Origin: Amia ocellicauda | Taxonomy: Eukaryota > Chordata > Actinopteri > Amiiformes > Amiidae | NCBI RefSeq assembly: GCF_036373705.1 | Contig: NC_089856.1 | Coordinates: forward strand, 28,678,298 to 28,742,297 | Direction: 5' to 3' | DNA: 64,000 nt | Shown: one piece after another, positions 1 to 8,053 of the stretch | Layout: each line of letters starts with the position of its first letter | Position numbering within the stretch: position 1 is the first letter of the stretch | Position numbers and translations under genes: made by a program | Notes under the pieces: model-generated | What the model was told of the DNA's origin: nothing | The model's database searches: none | Seen by the model: the letters and a program-made list of their open reading frames with translations, nothing else

Positions 1-39
1 ATGGGCTTAAATCAGATGTCCTGACTTCGCAACAGCTCT

Positions 40-370
40 GGTTTAGCCTTCCCATTCAGTAATGGTTGTCTTTCGACTTCAAAGGGAACGTTAGGTTATT
101 ATCATAACCCTGGTTCCCTGAAAAAGAAAGACAACCATTGCCCTTCAGGGGTCGCTTGGTCAGATGACCTTCATGACGAAGAAATGGCAGGTTGCTACTG
201 TGAGGAGGAGACACTCCTCAGGCACGGGGGGTGAGACTCTTGTTCCCAGCAGGGCCCCTATTGGGCAGCTTTGGTACAAGTTTTCACATGATTTGTGGTC
301 AGAAGGCTCTTCCCATTCGGTAATGGATATCTTTCTTTTTCAGAGAACTAGGGTTATGATGATAACCTAA
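40..370. repeat. dispersed repeat, partner of 6740-6890
   Basis: The motif CTTCCCATTCAGTAATGG occurs near 51 and, with small changes, near 311, and its reverse complement occurs near 6790. A second shared block, CCCCTATTGGGCAGCTTTGG near 255-274, is found inverted at about 6845-6865. Positions 61-160 also fold on themselves, because AATGGTTGTCTTTC is matched by GAAAGACAACCATT. I take this as an unnamed mobile-element family whose copies point in opposite directions. No convincing protein is encoded. Confidence 0.55.
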
Positions 371-689
371 CGTTATGTCAATAGGTCACACTGATGTGAA
401 GTCATTGATTTAGAACTTCTGTCTTGACACTGGCAGAATTAAATGTGGGTAATTTTCTTTAGTGCCTCTTACAGATATCCATTAGCTGTATCTGGGTATT
501 ATTCCTCATCAGCTGTAATTGTTAAAGGAAAAAGACAAACTTGAATGAGGTAGGAGCAGGGAGAAAGCTTGGTTTCTGAGGGATTTTGTTACTCCTGTCG
601 ATGAACCAATGACTTGACATCACAGCACCCACGACTTTAACTCCCCAGTGCTGACTTTGTAGCAAAGTTTGTTGGTTGTAGAGTAGCAC

Positions 690-1045
690 ATTAGAACATA
701 AGAACATAAGAAAGTTTACAAATGAGAGGAGGCCATTCAATCCATCGTGCTCGTTTGGTGTCCATTAATAACTAAGTGATCCAAGGATCCTATCCTATTG
801 CTAACTATCCCAGAGTCCAGATCATTAATATAGATTAGAAAAAGCAAAGGCCCTAGTACTGATCCCTGTGGAACTCCACTAACAACATCACTCCAGTTAG
901 AAGCAACTCCTCTAATCGACACCCTCTGTTTCCTATACATCAACCAGTTCATAATCCGTCTACTTACATTACCCTGAATGCCTACAGCTTCCAATTTGAG
1001 GATCAGTTTTTGGTGTGGAACCTTATCAAAAGCTTTCTGAAAATT
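690..1045 (-). mobile_element. CR1-like LINE fragment (reverse transcriptase + octamer tail)
   Basis: Read on the minus strand from about 1040 down to 745, the translation has reverse transcriptase motifs: [11 protein letters not shown], then [11 protein letters not shown] and [20 protein letters not shown]. This is the palm region of CR1/L2-clade non-LTR retrotransposons. The frame leaves RT-like sequence just after IYINDL, before the expected FADD box, so the catalytic core is lost. At the low-coordinate end (about 690-712) there are two TTCTTATG units, resembling the short octamer tail of CR1-type elements. The copy therefore looks like an internally deleted remnant with its 3' end preserved. 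It is not functional. Confidence 0.75.
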
Positions 1046-1328
1046 AGCAGCTAGTCTCCAACAGTCGCCAGGTTGATTTGCATAATCATGTAAACAAAAG
1101 CCGGTCTCTAATAAACGCTGGGTTACTTGACAATATTTTATTAATAAATAAAAGGGAAATCGATACAGTTTCTAAAGATACATTAACACATTTGAAAGAA
1201 CCTTCCACAATATATTTACGTAAACTTTTATTTTTATTTTTTGCATCTTGTTTTCAGTAAATATATATACCGTATATTAATTTAAAAAAACACCATCACG
1301 TGTGTTTTTATTAATTTATTTCTCACTT

Positions 1329-1332
<4 letters not shown>

Positions 1333-1384
<52 letters not shown>
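1333..1384. repeat. (TA)n microsatellite, left of Tc1 copy
   Basis: An uninterrupted TA run of about 26 units ends exactly where the Tc1 terminal inverted repeat begins. A matching run follows the other end of the element. Confidence 0.95.
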
Positions 1385-1387
<3 letters not shown>

Positions 1388-2584
1388 TCACCTAAAGGAT
1401 TATTAGGAACACCTGTTCAATTTCTCATTAATGCAATTATCTAACCAACCAATCACATGGCAGTTGCTTCAATGCATTTAGGGGTGTGGTCCTGGTCAAG
1501 ACAATCTCCTGAACTCCAAACTGAATGTCTGAATGGGAAAGAAAGGTGATTTAAGCAATTTTGAGCGTGGCATGGTTGGTCTGAGTATTTCACAATCTGC
1601 TCAGTTACTGGGATTTTCACACACAACCATTTCTAGGGTTTACAAAGAATGGTGTGAAAAGGGAAAAACATCCAGTATGCGGCAGTCCTGAGGGCGAAAA
1701 TGCCTTGTTGATGCTAGAGGTCAGAGGAGAATGGGCCGACTGATTCAAGCTGATAGAAGAGCAACTTTGACTGAAATAACCACTCGTTACAACCGAGGTA
1801 TGCAGCAAAGCATTTGTGAAGCCACAACACGTACAACCTTGAGGCGGATGGGCTACAACATCAGAAGACCCCACCGGGTACCAGTCATCTCCACTACAAA
1901 TAGGAAAAAGAGGCTACAATTTGCACAAGCTCACCAAAATTGGACAGTTGAAGACTGGAAAAATGTTGCCTGGTCTGATGAGTCTCGATTTCTGTTGAGA
2001 CATTCAGATGGCAGAGTCAGAATTTGGCGTAAACAGAATGAGAACTTGGATCCATCATGCCTTGTTACCACTGTGCAGTCTGGTGGTGGTGGTGTAATGG
2101 TGTGGGGGATGTTTTCTTGGCACACTTTAGGCCCCTCAGTGCCAATTGGGCATCGTTTAAATGCCACGGCCTACCTGAGCATTGTTTCTGACCATGTCCA
2201 TCCCTTTATGACCACCATATACCCATCCTCTGATGGCTACTTCCAGCAGGATAATGCACCATGTCACAAAGGTCGAATCATTTCAAATTGGTTTCTTGAA
2301 CATGACAATGAGTTCACTGTACTAAACTGGCCCCCACAGTCACCAGATCTCAACCCAATAGAGCATCTTTGGGATGTGGTGGAACGGGAGCTTCGTGCCC
2401 TGGATGTGCATCCCACAAATCTCCATCAACTGCAAGATGCTATCCAATCAATATGGGCCAACATTTCTAAAGAATGCTTTCAGCACCTTGTTGAATCAAT
2501 GCCACGTAGAATTAAGGCAGTTCTGAAGGCGAAAGGGGGTCAAACACAGTATTAGTATGGTGTTCCTAATAATCCTTTAGGTGA

Positions 2585-2587
<3 letters not shown>
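1385..2587 (+). mobile_element. Tc1/mariner element, DD36E (Incomer-like), near complete
   Basis: The element is bounded by perfect inverted repeats of about 29 bp beginning CACTCACCTAAAGGATTATT at 1385 and ending with the reverse complement at 2587. Each end abuts a TA dinucleotide within a (TA)n tract, as expected for TA-targeted Tc1/mariner insertion. The 1.2 kb length is normal for the superfamily. By my count 36 residues separate the second catalytic Asp from the Glu, a spacing reported for the Incomer (DD36E) group. The copy is probably immobile by itself because its transposase frame carries a stop codon. Confidence 0.93.
1533..2555 (+). pseudogene. Tc1/mariner transposase, one nonsense codon
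   Basis: The frame opening at ATG 1533 (Met-Gly-Lys-Lys) runs through a helix-turn-helix segment, meets an in-frame TGA at 1689-1691, and is then open to the stop at 2553-2555. From the internal Met at 1731 it is 274 aa. Catalytic DDE residues are visible in AWSDESRF, QQDNAPCH and NPIEHLWD, so the catalytic domain is intact while the DNA-binding part is broken. Compared with the partial copy at 3976-4220, this copy lacks 18 bp (six residues) in the first helix region, so it carries two lesions. A downstream start at 1731 would give a catalytic domain without the full DNA-binding domain. Confidence 0.88.

Positions 2588-2589
<2 letters not shown>

Positions 2590-2627
<38 letters not shown>
2590..2627. 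repeat. (TA)n microsatellite, right of Tc1 copy
   Basis: A TG/TA run of about 18 units follows the element's right end. With the left tract it indicates that one longer (TA)n array was split by the insertion. Confidence 0.9.
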
Positions 2628-2632
<5 letters not shown>

Positions 2633-2675
2633 GTGCAAAAGTTTTAGACAGGTGTGAAAAAATGCTGTAAATACT
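2628..2675. mobile_element. possible terminal fragment of another Tc1-like element
   Basis: GTACTGTGCAAAAGTTTTAG followed by ACAGGTGTG resembles a terminal sequence common among fish Tc1-like elements. No transposase is attached. The call rests on remembered motif similarity only. From 2676 to 3220 I see no other feature. Confidence 0.4.
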
Positions 2676-3220
2676 TGTTGTGACCAGCCTTTGCCTTCAA
2701 ACAGCTACTGATCTGCAAACGTTACTGTAATGTAGCCTACTGCATTGGAATGTATATGTTATACTTTGTACACTCTCAGCATGGTGATACTGTAGCTTTA
2801 GACATATTAACATAAAATACACATTTACTACTGAGACATTAAACGCGACAGGGAGTTGGCTTTGATTAATATGAACTTGGTTGTCAGTTTTGCATCATGT
2901 CTGTCTTAGAACTGTAACCTACCCGCAATTCTGTACTGACTCCTTCAATCCATAATAAATGCACGATCATGACCACACAGAAATATTTGGTACCCCCTGG
3001 AGCGCATGCGCCAAATCAATCTAGAGCGGTCTGCGCTTGTGCGAAATCAAGGTGATTGCTAGAGGATGCACGATATCCAGAGGGTGCCGGATTTGTCATA
3101 ACACCTGAAACCCCAAGTACGTTACATTGTGTTTTGGAATTGTGTGAGGTGGACTGTTATTTATATAGTGATGTTTACAATTATAATACTTAATCGTTTA
3201 ATAAAACATTGAAACGTACA

Positions 3221-3353
3221 GTGGCTCGTTGAGAACATGAAAAAATAGCCCCTCTGGTTATGTCGTGATCACAACATAATGGGAGGTAATTTATGTCGTG
3301 ATCACGACATAACCAGAGGGGATATTTTTTTTTCCATGTCCTCAATGAGCCAC
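3221..3353. mobile_element. foldback/MITE-like palindromic element
   Basis: The segment starts GTGGCTCGTTGAGAACATG and ends with the near reverse complement CATGTCCTCAATGAGCCAC. Both arms continue inward through CCCCTCTGGTTATGTCGTGA and its inverse, leaving only a short centre near 3272-3290. Almost the whole 133 bp can pair. It has no coding capacity and looks like a non-autonomous DNA transposon. Confidence 0.75.
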
Positions 3354-3975
3354 CGTAGAAACTGATACTTTATCGTGTTACTTCACTTTCGACGTGTCCA
3401 TAGGGCTGCTGTGGTACTAGAGACTTGAGTATCTCTCTCCTCCACGGGAACTGCAGAGACGCCTGTAAAGCGCATTCAGCCTCATCGGCTCTCACTGGTC
3501 ATCTGAGCAGCGGTGGCCAGCAGTGTCATCATCGCCAGTAACGACAACATATTACTGCACTTGAGTCTGGAGTCTTGCCTGTGCTTTATTGAGAATGTAT
3601 GTGGGTCTGTTATACTTGCCAACATTGAATGTATAACATATTTAGTGTTTATTTATTATTTATGTATTAATTCATGTTATTTACATATTTTTAATTTCCA
3701 GATTTAGGCATTTAATAGATGTTACCTTAATTAAAAAAGTGGATTATTCCACAGATGTTTAATTCATAATATGCTGTATATAACATTTTTAATAAATGAG
3801 AATTGTCCATTATTTGACATAACTCATTTTCAGAAAAGCATCTTTAGGGTAAATAAGTACAATGAATTCAAATGACTGAATTTGTATATACTGTCTTATA
3901 TAAATTGTGTGTGCTTGTATTTTGTTGTGTTTTTTTTTTTTTTACACATTTGTTCTAAGGTTGTACCCATGATCA

Positions 3976-4220
3976 CGGGTAACTGAGCAGATTGTGAAAT
4001 ACTCAGACCGGCCCGTCTGGCACCAACAACCATGCCACGCTCAAAATTGCTTAAATCACCTTTCTTTCCCATTCAGACATTCAGTTTGGAGTTCAGGAGA
4101 TTGTCTTGACCAGGACCACACCCCTAAATGCATTGAAGCAACTGCCATGTGATTGGTTGGTTAGATAATTGCATTAATGAGAAATTGAACAGGTATTCCT
4201 AATAATCCTTTAGGTGAGTG
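3976..4220 (-). mobile_element. partial Tc1/mariner copy (5' end only), inverted
   Basis: The reverse complement matches the left end of the 1385-2587 element: the terminal repeat ends at 4220 next to TA, and homology runs through the leader into the first transposase codons until about 3976. It retains 18 bp in the N-terminal coding part that the larger copy lacks, so it is closer to the ancestor there. The rest of the element is missing. Confidence 0.88.
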
Positions 4221-4631
4221 TATACAGTAGCCTATAGCACACGCTCATATAATTTTTTTCCCTTTTCAGAAACTATATATACTGTATTTTCCTCTTCAAC
4301 TCTGGATGCCTAATCCATATTGATGTCGGAAAAAACAACCTGCTGGTTTACCTCTGAAAGTGTCGCGCGAGAGACTCTTTACCGCTGGAAGGGCTGTGTT
4401 AGTGTTGCCTTTGACTGGGCAGGTTTATGCAATTATATACATGGCACAGTGGATTGTGGGTATTATCATCAGTCGAGCTACGCAGGCACTTAAAAGTAGC
4501 TTTTTTTAATTGCCCATTCACTGATACAATTATGTTAATACCCACTCAGGGGTGTAAAATGCTGTGCAAACTAACAATTTGAAGTTTTCTCAGTATTTTT
4601 TGTTTTAAATGTTTACAGATGTGTATTGTGT

Positions 4632-4634
<3 letters not shown>

Positions 4635-4677
<43 letters not shown>
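4635..4677. repeat. (AAT)n microsatellite
   Basis: About fourteen TAA/AAT units precede the orphan SAM-like segment. The stretch from 4221 to 4634 shows no other recognisable feature. Confidence 0.95.
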
Positions 4678-4683
<6 letters not shown>

Positions 4684-4880
4684 TCCTGTCCTTTGAAGTG
4701 ATTTATAATGAACCCTTTGGGTTCAATGCATTCAAGAAAAGTACTGCATGGGTCTTATTTAAAACATATATATTATTTTTAATAGTAATAATAATATCAA
4801 TGTTACTAATACTAATATTGCTGTTGTTGTTAAAGGAAATGATTATGTATGTATTTATGTGTTACTTTATGTATATTACA

Positions 4881-4985
4881 GATTGACTTCTTTCACACAC
4901 TGGACACCAGATGAAGTTTGCCAATGGCTGGAGGATAAGGGACTTGGAGAGTTCAGAGAGATATTCTTGGTCAGGCACTATGAAT
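4881..4985 (+). pseudogene. orphan SAM-domain-like exon fragment
   Basis: After an acceptor-like site (TATATTACAG ending at about 4880) one frame reads FTHWTPDEVCQWLEDKGLGE followed by FREIFL. This is the characteristic first half of a sterile alpha motif (Trp, Val-X-X-Trp-Leu, Gly-Leu). Reading continues for about a dozen residues that no longer look like SAM, and no neighbouring exon completes the domain. A second stretch after an acceptor-like TTATTACAG at about 5490 has an open frame but no recognisable domain. It could be an exon of an unseen gene or of a mobile element, or a dead gene piece. Confidence 0.45.
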
Positions 4986-5809
4986 GGCATTTTATCAATG
5001 TCCGTATTGTCCAGTGACACTTGACTTTAGCACAGTTAAAATAATTGATAATTGATGATCACTAGAAACAATGTATTGCAGTTGAAAACCACACCAGGAC
5101 ACCAAAAAGAGGTCATTTTACAAATAAGGCTAATTTAACAAACCATTTTAATATGCCTTGGCCTTTTATACAGAGTATGAAATAAATGTGCTTACATTAG
5201 GAGTCAAGACAGAGAGGCTGACCGGATCGGGTCCGAAAGCGGAAATCATCCAGCCATGAGCCAGTAACATTCAAACGAACTGACAGGCTAGTCATAAATT
5301 TGCTACATGGCACGATTAATTTGTTATTAACTGAAATGTAGAATGGAATGAATGTGTGGAAGCTGAACATTGATACAATAAATGTTTATTCATTTTAATT
5401 ATCATAATTTGTCTTAATCTGTATTTGCTTTTTTAAAACGGCAGGACTGAACATGTTGAACATTGTTGTGAATTAAATTGTTTATTACAGCCTAGATGAG
5501 AGGTCAGGGACTTGGGAGAGGATGAGAGGAGTGTTGTAGACCATTTCAGAAAAATGGCAACTGAGCCCCTATGTAGAATTACTCCAGGAGAAGATGAGGA
5601 GCAGCTAGGCACACTACTAGTGAAGTCCTTGAGAAATTCCCTAGCCTAAAAATTTAAAAAATGGTAATTGCTGGCATTTTTTTCCATGTATGGAATGCTA
5701 TACCACATGTACAATATTGTGTGTAAGAACATTGTATATCCTTATTTATTATTAATATTGAGATGGTAAAGACATATGGTGAATTCCAGAAAATGTGTTT
5801 TTATTATTA

Positions 5810-6360
5810 TTGTTATTATTTATTTCTTAGCAGACGCCCTTGTTCAGGGTGACTTACAAAATATAAGAGCAATTCAAAGTGCAATAATACAGTGGAATCA
5901 TACAGTGCAATCATACAGTGCAGTTCAGGCATAATACATTTTACAAATTTAGAATATATATAAGGTATATAAGGAATATATAAGGTCTTACATCCTAGAT
6001 TGTAAAAGCTGATAAGTGCAGACAAGATGTTAAGTCAAAGTTAAGAACTAAGGGAGAGGGAGCATAGGGGAAATCAAAATAAAACAATACAAGTGCTATT
6101 AATGCAAAGGCAAGAGTATGACAAAACATAAGTGCAATCTTACAGGAGAGTAAATTACTGAATTGCAAGTAGTGTCTGAAAAGATGCTTCTTGAGTAATC
6201 GCCGGAAGGAGGTCAGAGACTCTGCTATTTTGACTTCAGTGGGAAGCTTCCACCACTTAGGGGCAAGGGATGAGAAGGAGCGGCTCTGGAGGAAGGGGAG
6301 TGGAGAGGAGGCAGAGTTAGTCTTCTGGTCCCGGAAGAGTGCAGCAGTCTGGAGGGGATG
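5810..6360 (-). repeat. LINE/SINE-type repeat with LINE 3'-end motif
   Basis: TTAGCAGACGCCCTTGTTCA followed by GGGTGACTTACAA (about 5827-5860) is the inverse of a LINE/SINE 3'-end motif; diverged forms are also at 17245, 23295 and 25155. The adjoining stretch to 6360 is purine rich and ends at the copied 80 bp segment. I cannot name the family. Between 4986 and 5810 I see only the weak open frame near 5490-5650. Confidence 0.5.
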
Positions 6361-6440
6361 TATGGAGAGACAAGGGTCTGAAGATAACTCGGCGAGGTGT
6401 GGTCGAGACAGAGGTAGGTGAGGTTCAGTGGGGAGATCCA
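6361..6440 (+). repeat. 80-bp direct repeat, left copy
   Basis: The block starts TATGGAGAGACAAGGGTCTG and recurs at 7974-8053 with three mismatches by eye. The left copy is continuous with the repeat at 5810-6360. The right copy begins exactly at the TA that flanks a Tc1 3' end. Confidence 0.9.
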
Positions 6441-6739
6441 GCTGAGCTATGGACTGGGAGACATAATGCTGGTGGCCACCGCAATAGTTTCAAGGACACA
6501 CTAAAAATCTCTCTGAAAAGTTTTGACATCAACACTGAGAACTGGGAATGCCTAGCATGGGATCATCTCTCTTGGCGTGCTACCATAACCAAGGTGCTTA
6601 ACATGCTGAACACCAAAGGACCTTGGAAGCCGAAAATAATTGGGCTGACAAGGCTAAAAGTGGTGCACCTATGAACATCAACACATTCCTGATATGTAAA
6701 ACTTGTGGCAAACTGTTCCAGGCCAGGATTGGTGTCATC

Positions 6740-6890
6740 AGTAACCAAAGGACCCACGAACAAATGGTTCCCTTTCAAATCGAAAGACAGCCATTACCTA
6801 ATGGGAAGAGCCTTCTGACCTGCCAATCATTGAAAGTATGTACCAAAGCTGCCCAATAGGGGCCCTGCTGGCAGGAGGAAGACCCGCCCC
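6740..6890 (-). repeat. inverted partner of the 40-370 repeat
   Basis: It contains CATTACCTAATGGGAAGAGC and CCAATAGGGGCCCTGCTGG, reverse complements of motifs at the window start. From 6440 to 6740 there is a chimeric stretch with no recognisable domain. Confidence 0.6.
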
Positions 6891-7189
6891 TGGCTTTGAG
6901 AAGTGTGCTCACCTGCTCTTCGGAGATCAGTTTAATTTTTGCTAATCCTCTGCAGAGTATAATTTCCAACTTTTTTGTCTCTTCGGAGCTCAGACTACAG
7001 TCATTTTATTCTTATTGTTTCTCTTCAGAGGTAGGTGTGCGGTGGGAGTCTTGTTCAGAGCTGGCCTTGGTCCTTTTACAAATTCGAGTGACGTAAGGAG
7101 AGGAAAGAGGAATGAGACTACTTTGCTGGAGCAGCCTCCCCGCGGCTGGTTGGCTGACCATCCTGCTCTATCTCTCCAGATTGTCTCGA

Positions 7190-7512
7190 CCTCTGTCGGT
7201 GGACTTTAAACTGCTTGACACGTCAAGAACGGCACTCGACAAACCAACTCTGTCGACCTCGACCAACACATCGACTTCGACCAACCTTGTCAATCCCTCG
7301 ACTTTTCTGTCGATATTGACCAACTCCATTGGTCCCTTGACCTCTCTGTCGATATCGATCCTGGAATTCCACCCCTCGTCCATCCCTTGTCTACCTCGAC
7401 CAACCTTGTCGACCACTCAACCACATCTGTTGACCTTCGTGCCACTCTATCGACCTCTCGACCTCAACATCATTGCATCGACCTGCTCTCGACTTCTGGA
7501 CACGCGTGTCAA
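7190..7512. repeat. degenerate TCGAC-rich tandem repeat
   Basis: TCGAC or GTCGA recurs more than fifteen times, often as CTCGACCAAC or CTGTCGAC, with irregular spacing of roughly 12-25 bp. An open frame crosses it with a Ser/Thr/Leu-rich, low-complexity translation that I do not consider a protein. It may be a minisatellite or part of a mobile element. The retained CpGs are unusual for old vertebrate repeat DNA. Confidence 0.6.
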
Positions 7513-7560
7513 CCTTTGACTTGAATCCAGTTGAAATGCAATTGAGCATGCATTTCACTT

Positions 7561-7973
7561 GCTGAAGGCAAAACGCCCCATAACATGCAGGAACTAAAGA
7601 CAGCTGCAGTACAGGCCTGGCAGAGCATCACCAGGGAAGAAACCCAGCATCTGGTGATGTCTCTCGGTTCCAGACTTCAGGCAGTCATTGACTGCAAAGG
7701 ATTTGCAACCAAGTATTGAAACTCACTATTTAATTCATGATTATGTTAGTTTGTCCAAATACTTTTGAGCCCCTAAAATTGGGGGACCACATATAAAAAT
7801 GGGTGTAATTCCTACACCGTTCAACCAATTTGGATGTAACTACCTTCAAATTAAAGATGAAAGTCTACACTTAAAGCACATCTTGATTGTTTCCTTTCAA
7901 ATCCATTGTGGTGGCATACAGAGCCAAAATTATGACAATTGTGTCACTGTCCAAATATTTATGGACATAACTG
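7561..7973 (+). mobile_element. Tc1-like element, 3' end (copy 1)
   Basis: One frame reads [20 protein letters not shown] and ends GFATKY followed by a stop at about 7717-7719: the C-terminus of a Tc1-type transposase. The non-coding tail runs to a terminus CAAATATTTATGGACATAAC at 7973, followed by the TA target. The upstream two thirds of the element are absent. It is closely related to 54440-54845 but a different family from the DD36E copy at 1385. Confidence 0.85.
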
Positions 7974-8053
7974 TATGGAGAGACAAGGGTCTGAAGGTAA
8001 CTCGGCGAGGTGTGGTCGAGACAGAAGTAGGTGAGGGTCAGTGGGGAGATCCA
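7974..8053 (+). repeat. 80-bp direct repeat, right copy
   Basis: It matches 6361-6440 and starts with the TA dinucleotide that abuts the Tc1 terminus, so the insertion target lay inside this repeat family. Confidence 0.9.
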
